The notes beneath the pieces are model-generated. The model made no database searches. It saw only the letters and a list, made by a program, of their open reading frames with translations, and was not told where the DNA came from. The translations under genes and the position numbers were made by a program. From Alkalilimnicola ehrlichii (GTDB lineage Bacteria > Pseudomonadota > Gammaproteobacteria > Nitrococcales > AK92), in the NCBI RefSeq assembly GCF_003399765.1, contig NZ_NFZV01000005.1, forward strand, positions 163,813 through 227,812: a stretch of 64,000 nucleotides of DNA, given 5' to 3'. Positions 43,824 through 54,184 of this stretch are shown one piece after another; the first letter of the stretch is position 1; every line of letters starts with the position of its first letter.

Positions 43824-44366
43824 GGGTTCCGGGATTCCTTTTGCGTGTCGGGCTGATGGCCTGCAGCGAGTTGTTACTCCAAGACCTCAGCCATTCGCTG
43901 AAACGGGAGAACAAGTCCGCTCGGCGGTCGCAGCGTGCCGGCTCCTCGGAGCCCCCCGATTCCCGCTCCAGTCATACGACAGCGAGCCCGATTCCTTGTG
44001 GTTTTCGGTGGCCGGGGCGCGTTGGTGTTCTCAGCAGGCTGCTTGCGCCGGTATGGGCCGTTAGGAAACTCGTTTAAGGTTCCCTAGATCGAGTGCGCAA
44101 GATAGCGAAGGGGAGGCCGAAAGGCAAGCGTTCCAACAGCTCCTAACCTATGAAAAACCGCGTCCTGGCGCCGTTTTGAGGCGGTTACTCTTATTATATA
44201 GGGCGGCTTAAAGTGCCATGAAAAAAAAGTCGATAGGGTTTAACAAAAGGCGAAATGCGCTTAGCTTGCGGAGCATGTTCCGGTAGTGAGGGGGCGGCGA
44301 ACGCGCGTGATTTTTGCCGGGACCTGAGCGCTGGGGGGAGGCAATATCAGTTTGAAGGGTGTGCTT
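43824..44366. other. 543-bp gap between mrpA and the aldolase terminator
   Basis: It must hold the mrp promoter (minus strand). Two overlapping short frames on the plus strand (43822-44077) look like chance. An A8 run at 44221-44228 and an AT-rich patch (TCTTATTATATAG near 44190) are the only local features. I see no known riboswitch fold, though an ion-responsive leader would be plausible here. Confidence 0.4.
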
Positions 44367-44390
44367 AAAAAGGGCGCCGCAGCGCCCTTT
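44367..44390 (-). terminator. Rho-independent terminator after the aldolase gene
   Basis: On the minus strand AAAGGGCGC pairs with GCGCCCTTT around a TGCG loop and continues into TT, 24 bases past the aldolase stop. The T run is short but the stem is perfect. Confidence 0.82.
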
Positions 44391-44414
44391 CTATCACGCT
44401 TAAATCAGCCTGGT

Positions 44415-45467
44415 TTAGGCAATGGTGATGCTCTCGTCCAGGTATACGTCCTGAATGGCATGCAGCAGTTTGATGCCTTCCGGCATCGGCCGTTGGAAGG
44501 CTTTGCGGCCGGAGATCAGGCCCATGCCCCCTGCGCGTTTGTTGATCACTGAGGTGCGGACAGCTTGCGCCAGGTCGCTTTCGCCGCTGGACCCGCCGCC
44601 GGAATTGATCAGGCCGGCCCGGCCCATGTAGCAGTTGGCGACCTGCCAGCGGTTGAGGTCGATTGGGTTGTCGCTGGTCAGTTCGTCGTATACGCGCTTA
44701 TGGGTTTTGCCAAACCCGACGGCCGTATAGCCGCCGTTGTTTTCAGCCTGTTTCTGCTTGACGATATCGGCGTTGATGGTGGCCGCCAAGTGGTTGGCCT
44801 GCCCGGTCAGATCCGCCGAGACGTGATAATCGGTACCGTCTTTGTTGAAGGCGTTGTTACGGGTGTAGGCCCAGAGAATAGTCGCCATTCCCAGTTCGTG
44901 CGCCAGGGCGAAGGCGTCGGTGATTTCTTGAATCTGCCGGCGAGACTCCGGCGCTCCGAAGTAAATCGTGGCGCCGATGGCGGCCGCACCCATATCGAAT
45001 GCTTGCTGTACGTTGGCGAACAAGGTCTGGTCATGCATGTTCGGGTACGTCAGCAACTCGTTATGGTTGATTTTGACGATGAACGGAATCTTGTGTGCGT
45101 AGCTGCGGGCAACCGAGCTTAGTACGCCGAGCGTGGAGGCCACTGCATTACAGCCGCCTTCCAGCGCGAGTTTGACGATGTTTTCCGGATCGAAATATTC
45201 CGGGTTGGGGGCGAACGATGCCGCACCCGAGTGTTCCACGCCCTGGTCCACAGGCAGAATCGACAAATAACCGGTGCCCGCTAGCCGGCCGGTGTTGAAC
45301 ATGGCTTGCAGATTCCGCAAAACGCCGGGTTTGCGATCTTTTTGTGCCACTACTTCGTCGATATAATTCGGGCCGGGCAGGTGAATCATGCTGCTGGGAA
45401 TGCCTTCGCAGCGGTGCGTCAGCAGAGATTCCGCCTCGTCGCCCAGCAAGGATTGAATATCCGTCAT
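44415..45467 (-). CDS. fbaB: Class I fructose-bisphosphate aldolase (DhnA/FbaB type)
   Basis: This Schiff-base aldolase interconverts fructose 1,6-bisphosphate with the triose phosphates. The 350 residues match archaeal-type class I aldolases ([62 protein letters not shown]). The start is ATG 45465-45467: GGAGG lies six bases upstream, whereas the ATG two codons earlier abuts the GGAGG and cannot be used efficiently. It forms a single-gene unit ending in a terminator. Confidence 0.93.
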   Translation of the reverse strand: MTDIQSLLGDEAESLLTHRCEGIPSSMIHLPGPNYIDEVVAQKDRKPGVLRNLQAMFNTGRLAGTGYLSILPVDQGVEHSGAASFAPNPEYFDPENIVKLALEGGCNAVASTLGVLSSVARSYAHKIPFIVKINHNELLTYPNMHDQTLFANVQQAFDMGAAAIGATIYFGAPESRRQIQEITDAFALAHELGMATILWAYTRNNAFNKDGTDYHVSADLTGQANHLAATINADIVKQKQAENNGGYTAVGFGKTHKRVYDELTSDNPIDLNRWQVANCYMGRAGLINSGGGSSGESDLAQAVRTSVINKRAGGMGLISGRKAFQRPMPEGIKLLHAIQDVYLDESITIA

Positions 45468-45837
45468 TGTCATCCTCCGTTCGTCAAAAATCGTCCGCTT
45501 CGGGAAAGGGGTGTTAGGCTGCCGAAAGGGTCGCGGCGAGTCTTCGAGGCGTTTCCCCCTGCTCGTCCACGCTCTTTATCCAGCAGCCAACTATTCCGAA
45601 ATCGCGGGCGATTATAGAAGTTTTCCTCATGTAGGGACATAGTGGGGTATAGTTCAAAAAACACTAAAAAATAATTGTTAATGACGGCCTTGTAGTGCAG
45701 TATGTGATGTTGGCACTCGTTCTCGAGTGCCGATACGGCGGCCTGGGGGGAGGTTGCGGTACTGCTATAGTTAATTAACGGTTCCGGCACACGTCGGAGT
45801 GTGCAGACTGCATCACGGCGCAGGTGAGGGGGCATCG
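45468..45837. other. Divergent promoter region, aldolase/DUF1631 gene
   Basis: The 370-bp gap separates two divergent genes and contains an AT-rich patch (about 45650-45690, TTCAAAAAACACTAAAAAATAA in two parts) suited to promoters. No open frame with coding character was seen and no operator could be named. Confidence 0.4.
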
Positions 45838-48010
45838 ATGAGCTCCGATAATAATAACGTCGTTTACCTCGAACAGACAGATAAAGCCCAGCCCGGTGCG
45901 CTCCGGGATGTCTACGATCAGCTTCGGCAGCATGGACTAAAGCGCCTTGCGGCCATGTTGGCGCATATGCTTGATAAAGCCGACGATGCGCTGTTCGACT
46001 TCGCCGAAAAGGGCGAAGAAGAAGGCGAGCGCAGCCGATTTTGGACGCCATGCGTCAATTACGGCTGAAACGGCGCGAGTTGGAAGAGGGCTTTCAGCGC
46101 GAGTTGCTTGCCTGTTTCCGCAAAGCGCTGGCCGCTCCGACAAAACGTACCTCGGCTCTTAGCCTCGATGAGTCCGAGCTTTCCTTGCTCGATAACGAAA
46201 CCTTAGAGCTTGATTTGGCGGTCGAAGGGATGATCGGCAGATCACGTACGCGCACCGCCTTGCCGCGCTCCCAGCTACAAATGCGTTTGGATTATCTGCT
46301 CAGAGACCAGCAGATCAACGACGATAATAACCCTTTCGATCCACAACAAGTCTGTCGCGCCTTTCGTCAGGCCGCTGCTGTTCTTGAGCTGGATATCAAG
46401 TCGCGCTTGGTTATCTTCAAGTTGTTCGAGCGCTATGTCGCTAGCCAGTTGCCCGGCCTGTATGAAGAGGTTAATCAACGCCTTATCGAACATGGCGTAC
46501 TGCCGGGCCTTAAGCACGGCATTGAAATCAAACCGTCGGCACCGCCTACCGCATCTTCGCATCACAGTGGGTCGGTAGCTATCGAGCAGGGCGAACTGGC
46601 GGAGGCCTTGCATCAGCTTTTGGCGGGGCAGAAGTACGGCGGTGCGCCGGCGGGCAGTGGACGGGTAGCGGTTATCGCCAGCCGGAAGCGAGCTTACAAG
46701 ATGTGATTGGTGCATTGTCTATGTTGCAGCGGCAACAAGGCGATGCGGATGTAGATTTAAAACCGGTTCTTGCTCAGACGTTACAGCGGCAAAGCGGAGA
46801 AGTCAGAGCGTTGGGGCGTCCTGAAGACGATACCATCGATATTGTCGAGATGCTGTTCGATGCGATTCTCGACGACCCTCACCTCGCGCGCTCTATCAAA
46901 GCGCTCATCGGGCGTTTGCAGATTCCAGTCATTAAAGTTGCGCTATTGGACAGGGCTTTTTTCGGCAAACGGAAGCATCCGGCGCGAGCCTTGATCAACG
47001 AGCTGGCGCAAGCGGCGCTAGGGTGGAGCGAGCCGACGCATGTGGAGCGTGATCCGCTGTATCGCCAGGTCGAGTACACGGTTGACCGCATACTGCGCGA
47101 GTTCAGCGACGATATCGGGTTGTTCGAGGAGTTGTTGCAGGAGTTCCGCCAATTCTGCGCGGAGGAGCGCGAGCGAACGCGGCTGATCGAAGAGCGTACT
47201 CGGCAGGCGGCAGAGGGTAAAGCTAAAGTCGATGTGGCTAAAAGCTTGGTCGATAGCGAGTTGCATGTCCGGCTAGGGATGCACAATCCGCCTGAAGTGG
47301 TCAAGGTCTTGCTGAAGGAGGCCTGGGCTAAAGTCCTTTTTATTACCTGTTTGCGGGAAGGCGGCGATAGCGACGTATTCCAGCGACAGCTTGAGGTCGT
47401 CGACCGCTTGCTCTGGAGCCTGGAACCCAAGGCGACTGCCGAAGAGCGTAAGGAGCTGCTCGGAGAAATTCCCGGTTTGTTGCATGACTTGCGCGAGGGC
47501 TTGAACGGCATTCTTTATAACCCCTTTGAGATGGCTCGCTTGTTTAAAGCCTTAGAGACTGAGCACGTGCGTTGCCTTACGGCTTCGGGTCAGCCTGGGA
47601 GTGGGGCGGTTGCGGACAGCGCGGCGACTATTAGGCCGGCGCCGGAGGAAGATAAGCCTACCGCCGGGGCGGATACGGAAGCGGTTGTCGATGAGGCTGA
47701 GCCTTCGCTACCGGATTCGCAGACCAGCGAGAATCTTCAGCGGTTGCGGGATGTAACCATCGGCACTTGGTTTGAATTTGTGCACGATAATGGTAGTCGG
47801 GTCCGTGCTAAGCTATCCGCTAAGCTGAACGAAGGGGAGCGCCTGATCTTCGTCAACCGGGCAGGGTTCAAAATGGCCGATAGAACTTTGCCGGAGATGG
47901 CGGCTGATTTAGAGACGGAGCGGGCCTTCATTCTCGATGACAATATGTTGTTCGACAAAGCCTTAGAGGCAGTGGTCAGTAACCTTCGGGATATGCGGGC
48001 AGACCGCTAA
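45838..48010 (+). CDS. DUF1631 family protein (two frameshifts)
   Basis: This matches the large DUF1631 family found next to nadC in Pseudomonas; its function is not established. The repaired product is 724 residues, helical, with PHLARSIKALIGRLQIPVIK and DRAFFGKRKHPARALINELA as conserved core, and a C-terminal PilZ-like beta region after an acidic linker (GTWFEFVHDNGSRVRAKLS). Two single-base losses split it: the T4 run 46039-46042 (five T give SRFLDAMRQLRLKRRE) and one near 46655-46665 before GYRQPEASLQDVIGALSML. c-di-GMP binding through the PilZ-like part is a guess. The start at 45838 is MSSDNNNVVYLEQ. Confidence 0.82.
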
Positions 48011-48145
48011 CGCCCGTGCGGGCAGGGTAAGGTCGCTGCTCTCGGTTTCCTTCCCGGTTCAGCGGTAGTCTATGCGAATGCTAATCCGAAGAACGTCTGC
48101 TGTCGGTAGGCGGAGCCTGATCAACTGGTAGGAAAGTCGAGCTTT

Positions 48146-48946
48146 ATGCTGTTGTTGCGGAAAGTGGTCCGTTTGCCGTTAGCGTTTCTTTGGCTGCTCG
48201 TCGGTGTGCTGTGGATTCGCGGTGCGCTACTGTGGGATCGCCTGCGCGGACGGCCTCGGTATCAAGGCGCGGCTCGTTGCGCGCAAGCATGGTGGTGTCG
48301 CGGTTTGTGCCGTTTACTCGGTATACGCGTTCAAATAGAAGGCGAGTCGCTAGCAGCCGGGCCGGTACTTGTCGTCGCTAACCATATTTCTTGGCTGGAT
48401 ATCCCGGTTTTCGCCGCCTATTGGCCATTAGCTTTTTTGAGTAAGTCGGAGGTTCGCCGCTGGCCTTTGGTTGGAGGTGTGGCGAGCGGCCTTGGTACCT
48501 TGTATATCGAGCGTGGCGAACGGGATGGTGCTGCGCGTGCCGCCGAGCGGATGCGGGAGCGCTTAGCCGCTGGCGAGCGCGTTTTATTTTTCCCCGAAGG
48601 TACGACGAGCGAAGGCTTTGGGTTATTGCCGTTTCGGCCTCGTTTACTGCAAGCGGCGTTGGATGCCGGGGCTGTGGTTCAGCCGGTGACGATTCGCTAT
48701 ACGGATGCTGACGGCACGATTAGCCGCTTGGCGCCTTTCATTAACGACACGCCGCTGATTCGTCATACGCTACGGCTGGCCGGCCAAGCCAGGATGAATG
48801 TGCGCATTCATGTTGGGCAGCCGATCGTAACCTTAGGCAAAGGACGAACCGACGTAGCGCGAGAAGCTCGGGCTGCGATGGCGGCATCGCTCGGGCTTGA
48901 CGAGTTTGATGATGTGCCGGTCAAGACGGTGAGTCAGGCATCGTAA
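48146..48946 (+). CDS. PlsC-like 1-acylglycerol-3-phosphate acyltransferase
   Basis: The acyltransferase boxes are clear: block I NHISWLD (HxxxxD), block III FFPEGTTS and block IV QPVTIRY. An N-terminal membrane anchor (LPLAFLWLLVGVLWIRGALL) is present. It should transfer an acyl chain to lysophosphatidate or a related lipid; the precise substrate is unknown, as an ornithine-lipid (OlsA-like) role is also possible. 266 residues. Its end overlaps the convergent egtB end by 13 bp. Confidence 0.87.
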   Translation: MLLLRKVVRLPLAFLWLLVGVLWIRGALLWDRLRGRPRYQGAARCAQAWWCRGLCRLLGIRVQIEGESLAAGPVLVVANHISWLDIPVFAAYWPLAFLSKSEVRRWPLVGGVASGLGTLYIERGERDGAARAAERMRERLAAGERVLFFPEGTTSEGFGLLPFRPRLLQAALDAGAVVQPVTIRYTDADGTISRLAPFINDTPLIRHTLRLAGQARMNVRIHVGQPIVTLGKGRTDVAREARAAMAASLGLDEFDDVPVKTVSQAS

Positions 48947-50118
48947 GCTAAACGGCAGCCGGAGAAGAGATAGCGCTTTTCGGGCGTGTGGAAATTTCGA
49001 AAACTGGCACATCCCCGGAGTATTTCTTCGCTGTATCGACTCCCGCCGCGTAACACGTAATGCCGTCCGTCGAACCAGGGGGTGGAATACCCCGCATAAG
49101 GAAAGCTGCGAAAGCCAGGATAAGGATGAAAGCGGTTAGCGCACCACTCCCACACTTGGCCGACCGATGCCATTCCGCCCGTCCGTAGCGCTGCTTCCCA
49201 TTCGTATTCGTGCGGCAGGCGTCCGCCGGCCCAACGGGCGAAGGTTTCGGCTTCAAACCAGCTAAGCCCGCAAACAGGCGCCTCGGGCTGTAAAGCCTGC
49301 ATTCCGTCCGGGCCGATTTGCCGCCATGCGCCATCGCGACGACGCCATAGACCGGGGGCTTGCGCACCGGAGCGCGCGAGCCATTCGCGACCTGGGGCGG
49401 ACCATTCTCGGGGCCGTTGATACATCCCAGCCTCTATGAACATAAGGTATTCGCCGTTGGTGACGGGGCGGCGGGCGATTCGGCAACCGTTCAGCCGTAC
49501 GTCTCGCTGCGGTTGCTCGTTGTCGAATACGCTTTCGGTCGAGCCTATGCGGTAATGGCCTTGCCGCAAGGAAATGCCGCTACCCGGTAACCAAGTCGGT
49601 CTTTGGGAGCTTTTCGCGCTATGGGTTACTGTGGCCAACGCGGGGGGCAGGTCGTTTGGCGCGTTGTCAGGCGATTTCTGGTATTGCGCCTGGGCAAGTG
49701 CCATTCGCATGGTTTCCAGATGTTGGGCGTGGTGTTCGCATAGGAAGCGGACGATGTAGGCATCTTGTGCAAGAGGGTGAGAAAGAGGGCCGTTTGCTAA
49801 CAAGGCGCGATGCTCCGCCTGTTGCGCTTGCGACCAGGCTAACAGCGTGTCGCGCAGCGGTAAGCGAGCCCCGCGCCGTGCCTTCGGTGCGCGGTCCGGG
49901 AAATATAACTCATCCAGCTCGGTCGGCACTGCAAGATCAAGTAGGCATGCTTTGATCCAGTGTGCTTCGATAAACACACAATGCGCTAAATGCCAGCCCA
50001 AGGGGCTGAGGTCGGGGTGGAATTGACGATACAGCCACTCGTCGGGTTGCGCGGAGGTAAGCTCAAGCAGCCGCGCTTGTAGTTCCGCCAACCGAATTAG
50101 CGCCGTTTCCCATCTCAT
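48934..50118 (-). CDS. egtB: EgtB-family nonheme iron sulfoxide synthase
   Basis: EgtB couples a thiol (gamma-glutamylcysteine or cysteine) to trimethylhistidine with O2 in ergothioneine synthesis. Residues 1-150 form a DinB-like domain with candidate iron ligands in GWHLAH (His43, His46) and CEHHAQHLETM (His129, His130, His133); residues 200-390 form the formylglycine-enzyme-like domain (PVTNGEYLMFIEAG, GGRLPHEYEWEAA, VWEWCANRFHPYPGF, RGGSRYS). The start is the ATG at 50118, overlapping the egtC stop as ATGA; the frame extends 81 codons upstream only inside egtC. The second His cluster is not the HHEQQH I expect for EgtB, so the substrate could differ. Confidence 0.85.
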   Translation of the reverse strand: MRWETALIRLAELQARLLELTSAQPDEWLYRQFHPDLSPLGWHLAHCVFIEAHWIKACLLDLAVPTELDELYFPDRAPKARRGARLPLRDTLLAWSQAQQAEHRALLANGPLSHPLAQDAYIVRFLCEHHAQHLETMRMALAQAQYQKSPDNAPNDLPPALATVTHSAKSSQRPTWLPGSGISLRQGHYRIGSTESVFDNEQPQRDVRLNGCRIARRPVTNGEYLMFIEAGMYQRPREWSAPGREWLARSGAQAPGLWRRRDGAWRQIGPDGMQALQPEAPVCGLSWFEAETFARWAGGRLPHEYEWEAALRTGGMASVGQVWEWCANRFHPYPGFRSFPYAGYSTPWFDGRHYVLRGGSRYSEEILRGCASFRNFHTPEKRYLFSGCRLAYDA

Positions 50119-50893
50119 AGCTCGGTTAACAAGGGAGGCTCGTCGGGGTCGAGTACCAGCAGATGATGGGGCGGCAAAGGGCGCCAGAACTCGGAGTCCG
50201 TCAACGGCTCCGAGGCTACCACCTGAGCACCCGGGAACTGATCGTCGTCGGTCGTGTAATACAGGCTGGGGCATTCCGCTGCGATCGCGTGGCGGAGCGC
50301 ATACACCCGTCTGCCATCGCTGATGACTACGTTTAGCAATAAGGTTTCCGCTTCCAGCCATCGGTTAAGTTGCTGACAAAGCCGGCGGAGTGCTTCCTCC
50401 AGAGAGACTTCCTCGTCCTCGCGATAGAATTGACGCAGGCAGGCGAAAAGATATTCCGAGTCGGTGTTGCCGTGAATGCCGGCTTCGATTTCCGGCAGCA
50501 TCCAGCGTCGCATTAAAACCCGTGCGCGCTCGGCAAACGGTGCTATAAATCCGTTATGAAAGAAAATCAGCTCCTCGTCCATGAACGGTTGGGTGTTGGC
50601 CAGCCCGGTGGTGAAAGGATCGGTGGCGCTACGCACATAGGCGAGCCATAACGGCTGTTTAAGGCTACGCGCTAGGAAAGGAAGATTGCTGTCAGACCAC
50701 ATCGGTTGAGTTTGCCGATAAGCGCTAGGTTGATCGCGATCGTCGAACCAACCGATGCCGAAACCGTCGGCATTCATCAGCGCCGTACTCATTTCGCGCG
50801 GCTGCCAACTTTGTTTTAGTAGGCTATGCGACGGTTGCAGTAGAAAAGGCTCTAGTAGCAATGGGGGCCGAGATAAGCAGCAATGCGACACAC
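50115..50893 (-). CDS. egtC: EgtC-family class II glutamine amidohydrolase (one frameshift)
   Basis: EgtC removes the glutamyl group from the sulfoxide made by EgtB. The repaired N-terminus is GTG-TGT, giving MCRIAAYLGPP with Cys2 as the N-terminal nucleophile of class II amidotransferases; further signatures are NADGFGIGW, YVRSATDPFT and FFHNGFIAPF. The frame is broken at the G5 run 50863-50867 (C on the coding strand); with six bases the start and the body join, 259 residues. As sequenced, the start falls in another frame (VSHCCLSR) and the nucleophile would be lost. It overlaps egtB by four bases. Confidence 0.84.
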
Positions 50894-51144
50894 GGTACGG
50901 TTCCTCTTCCTATTCTGGGCTGCAAAATGATGTGGGGACGAGCCGATGCTTTGGAAGAACCGGCGGCGTCCCTACTTCCAGGGAATTAACTGGAGGCTCC
51001 CAAGCATATTTGCTGTATGTCGGCGACAAGCTGCTTAGGCTAACGACCCCGCAGAGATGCTAAGTTTCTCGTTCCGGGCAAGCAGTGCTCGGTATCCTCT
51101 TAATCCTAGTAAATCGTTTAGCAAACAAAAGCAAGGTGGCAGGG

Positions 51145-52163
51145 ATGGCTATCGGCAATTTTAGTTTGAATACAGAAATGGTTGAGGCGACCGACGATCG
51201 TTTCAGATGTATCCGGCTGCCGCCGGTGCGGCCGCCGTTGAGTATGGCGGCGAGGTGGCCGGCGGATTGTCGGCTTCGCCGCGTAGCGTACCTTCCAAGT
51301 ACTTTTACGATGCGCGCGGCTCGGTGTTATTCGACCGGATTTGTCATACTCCGGAATACTACCCGACACGTACGGAAGACCGCCTATTGGCCGAGTCTGC
51401 GGCATCGATCGTTCATTATGCGAGGCCCGAGCACATTATCGAACTGGGTAGCGGAACATCGCGCAAAACCAGGCACTTGTTCGATGCTTGCGAAAAAGCC
51501 GAGCAAGCGGTGCATTACTGGCCGTTGGATGTCTGCGCGGAAATGCTGACCGACGCCGGTCTTGCCTTGCTAGCCGATTATCCTTGGTTAAGTATCACGG
51601 CGTTGGAAGCCGATTATTTGGCGGGCTTGGACGCATTGCCGGTAGCGGCCGGACGACGGCTGTTCGTGTTTTTAGGCGGCACCTTGGGTAATTTCGAACA
51701 GCAGCAAGCGGCTTGCTTTCTTCGCGAGTTGCGCGGCCTAATGGCCCCGGACGATTACTTGTTGTTGGGGCTCGATCGGGTAAAAGAGCCGTCGGTTCTG
51801 AAAGCGGCGTATAACGATGCGGCCGGTGTGACCGCCGAGTTCAATCTCAATATGTTGCATGTCCTAAACCGGGAGCTAGGCGCCGATTTCCCGGTCGATC
51901 GGTTTCGTCATCGAGCCGTTTATAACCGCCAAGCCGAGCGTATTGAGATGTACTTGATTGCTACCAAGGCCGTGGCGGTTTCGGTCGCGGCCTTGGGTGG
52001 GGTCTACCGCTTCGAGCCGGGCGACCGCTTGCTTACCGAAATCAGCCAGAAGTATTCTGGCGAGCGATTGGCCGCCTTGATGGCAGAGGCAGGCTTAGCC
52101 GAATGCGCGCATTTTACGCCGCCAAACCGTTACTTCTCGCTGCTATTGCTTAAAGCCGCCTGA
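51145..52163 (+). CDS. egtD: EgtD-family histidine N-alpha-methyltransferase (probable frameshift)
   Basis: EgtD trimethylates histidine with SAM to hercynine, the substrate of EgtB. Conserved family stretches are SVPSKYFYDARGSVLFDRIC, YYPTRTED, HIIELGSGTSRKT and FLGGTLGNF. The clear frame begins at 51207 (MYPAAAG) but lacks the usual N-terminal 20-40 residues. These are found in another frame from ATG 51145 (MAIGNFSLNTEMVEATDDRF) and join if the T3 run 51201-51203 has four T, giving 339 residues. It is divergent from egtC-egtB across 251 bp. Confidence 0.86.
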
Positions 52164-52205
52164 GCGACCGCCGGCCAATGCTGCGGAAACGTCTCGGTAG
52201 TGGCG

Positions 52206-52961
52206 CTACAGTTCGATCGTCAGGCCGTCGTAGGCAGGGCGGACGTCGGCTGGCAAAGCATGCGGATGTTCCTGCAGATAGTTATCCAGTTCATGGCCGA
52301 TATGGGTCAGCAGCGTTTGGTGCGGACGAATTAACGTGTGAATGGCCAATGCTAGATCGAGATCGTTGTGGTTACGGGGAGGTGTCTGCCGTGGCGGCTC
52401 GCTAGCGTCGATAACCAGCAGGTCGATTTCCTGGGCGGCGAGGAATTCGCAGCTTACCTCGGGTAAGCCAACGGTATCGGTTAGGTAGGCGATGCTGCGC
52501 TCGCCGTAGCGAAGATAATAACCAAGCGCCGGCCTGGAATGATAAAGCTTAATCGGTGTGATAGAGAAACCGCCGATCTGCAAAGGCACAAAGGCCTGAG
52601 CGCGGTGGGTGAAGTCGAAGATGCCGGGGTGTTTGTAAAGATCGTCGGCCCCTTTGGCATCGTTTGGGGAGATGACGGGAATCGGCTCGTGCACGCCCCA
52701 GCGGAGTCGAAACAAGCCCTGCACGTGATCCATATGGTAATGAGTCAACAAAATGGCTTGTAGCGTCCCGGCGGGAAAACGTTCGTCGAGATCGGGTAGC
52801 CCGGCATCGAGCAGGAGGTTGTCCGTTTCCGTTTCCAGAAAAGCCGAGCAGGCGCGGCGCCGGTAAGCCGAGTCCTGGCGCGCGCGTGCGCAGGCCGGAC
52901 AGTTACAGCCGTATACGGGAACACCGGCGGCATTGCCGCTGCCGAGAATGGTTAATTGCAT
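52206..52961 (-). CDS. phnP: PhnP-like metallo-beta-lactamase-fold phosphodiesterase
   Basis: PhnP hydrolyses cyclic ribose phosphodiesters formed by carbon-phosphorus lyase. The protein follows E. coli PhnP closely: GVPVYGCNCPACARAR (zinc-site cysteines), LLTHYHMDHVQGLFRLRWG, the DDLYKHPGIFDF segment and NHNDLDLAL. 251 residues. No other phn gene is in the window, so it may act outside C-P lyase or with genes elsewhere. It converges on egtD, 42 bp apart. Confidence 0.88.
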   Translation of the reverse strand: MQLTILGSGNAAGVPVYGCNCPACARARQDSAYRRRACSAFLETETDNLLLDAGLPDLDERFPAGTLQAILLTHYHMDHVQGLFRLRWGVHEPIPVISPNDAKGADDLYKHPGIFDFTHRAQAFVPLQIGGFSITPIKLYHSRPALGYYLRYGERSIAYLTDTVGLPEVSCEFLAAQEIDLLVIDASEPPRQTPPRNHNDLDLALAIHTLIRPHQTLLTHIGHELDNYLQEHPHALPADVRPAYDGLTIEL

Positions 52962-53160
52962 TCCTACGCCTCTGACTTTTGCTGCGGAGTGATCGAGCAG
53001 AAGATCGGTAAGCTCGACCGTGGCGGCGCGTTGTCGATAGCCGCCTGACTATTTCCCTCTCATAGCATCGGTCATTGGCAAATAAAGATAAACGAATTAC
53101 GTCTTAAAAATTGAAGAAGAAGTGGCACATCCTTGTGCCGCAATAAGTGCTTCCGCGTCT

Positions 53161-54156
53161 TTAGAAGTTATAGATCATACCCAGAGACAAACCGCTGGCC
53201 GTTTCGCCGTCGGCTGCGGCGGTGCCGCCGCTACGAGCCTGGCGGTATGGGTCGGCGTTTTGGAAGTCGTCGTTCGACGTGAACGCGTAGTTAGCGTACA
53301 CGGTAAAGTTGCTGGCCAAACGGTGATCGACGCCTAGGGCCACCATGGTGGCGTCGGCATCGTCCACATCTGCATCCAGCAGGTAGGCTTGTGCCTTCAG
53401 ATTGGTCAGTCCGAGGTTGTAGCGGACGCCAACACCGTACATGTTGTCGGTGCGGTCGTCGTCGACGTCGGCCTGCTGTATTAAGCCTGTGAAGCGCAAT
53501 GCACCTAGATCGTAAGCAGCGGCGAAACGCACGGCGCTGAGATCCTCGTCCGGGCTGTTGTGCTGTTCGTAGGCAATCGCCGCATACAGCGCCCCGTTGC
53601 GATAGGTGCCGGAAACGCTGATGGCGTCGTTATCGTTGTCATCGGTGCCGCCGGCATTATCGGTGTTGGTCGAGTATTGAACATCGGCGAAGAAGCCGGC
53701 CATGTTCGGCGTCCGGTAGTGGATACTGTTGCGGAAACGCTCGTCGAACCGCACCGTGCTGCGGGTGATGTTGCGGGCGTCACCGACTTGGTCGCCGAAC
53801 AGGTCGACGCGGCTACGCAGCGTCTTCAGCGGGGTGTCGAACTTACCCAGACGCACCATGCCAAAATCGCCTTCGATACCGGCAAAGGTATCGCGGCTGG
53901 CAATTTCGCCGCCTTGTGTGTCGAAGCGGATTTCCGACTCGATCTGATAAATACCGCGTAAACCGTAGTCCAGGTCGTGCTTGCCACGGAAGCCCAGGCG
54001 GCTGGAATTGCTGGAAACGTTCACGGCGCTGTCGTCACCGTTGTCGAGGAAATCGACGGACAGGTGGGCGCGGCCGTAAACGTCGACGTCCGCACTCGCA
54101 ACAGCGGGTGCGAGCAGTGCGGCTGCGGAGGCAAGGGCCATAATCTTGCGGTTCAT
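53161..54156 (-). CDS. Outer-membrane porin of the Gram-negative porin family
   Basis: A signal peptide (MNRKIMALASAAALLAPAVA, cleavage after ASA) precedes a 16-strand-type beta-barrel: VDVYGRAHLSVDF, SRLGFRGKHDL, LGKFDTPLKTLRSRVDLFG with the constriction loop, and the terminal Phe of LGMIYNF recognised by the Bam machinery. Many Asp residues suggest a saline periplasm or cation preference. 331 residues. It is divergent from phoB-phoR; control by phosphate is possible but its own Pho box was not found within 300 bp. Confidence 0.93.
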   Translation of the reverse strand: MNRKIMALASAAALLAPAVASADVDVYGRAHLSVDFLDNGDDSAVNVSSNSSRLGFRGKHDLDYGLRGIYQIESEIRFDTQGGEIASRDTFAGIEGDFGMVRLGKFDTPLKTLRSRVDLFGDQVGDARNITRSTVRFDERFRNSIHYRTPNMAGFFADVQYSTNTDNAGGTDDNDNDAISVSGTYRNGALYAAIAYEQHNSPDEDLSAVRFAAAYDLGALRFTGLIQQADVDDDRTDNMYGVGVRYNLGLTNLKAQAYLLDADVDDADATMVALGVDHRLASNFTVYANYAFTSNDDFQNADPYRQARSGGTAAADGETASGLSLGMIYNF

Positions 54157-54184
54157 AACGCTTTTCCTTTCTTTTGCCAGGGTT

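Noticed and set aside
43841..44077. Overlapping plus-strand frames upstream of mrpA
   Set aside because: Two frames of equal length overlap completely, neither has a ribosome-binding site or domain.
52178..52405. Plus-strand frame overlapping phnP
   Set aside because: Antisense shadow of the well-supported phnP gene.
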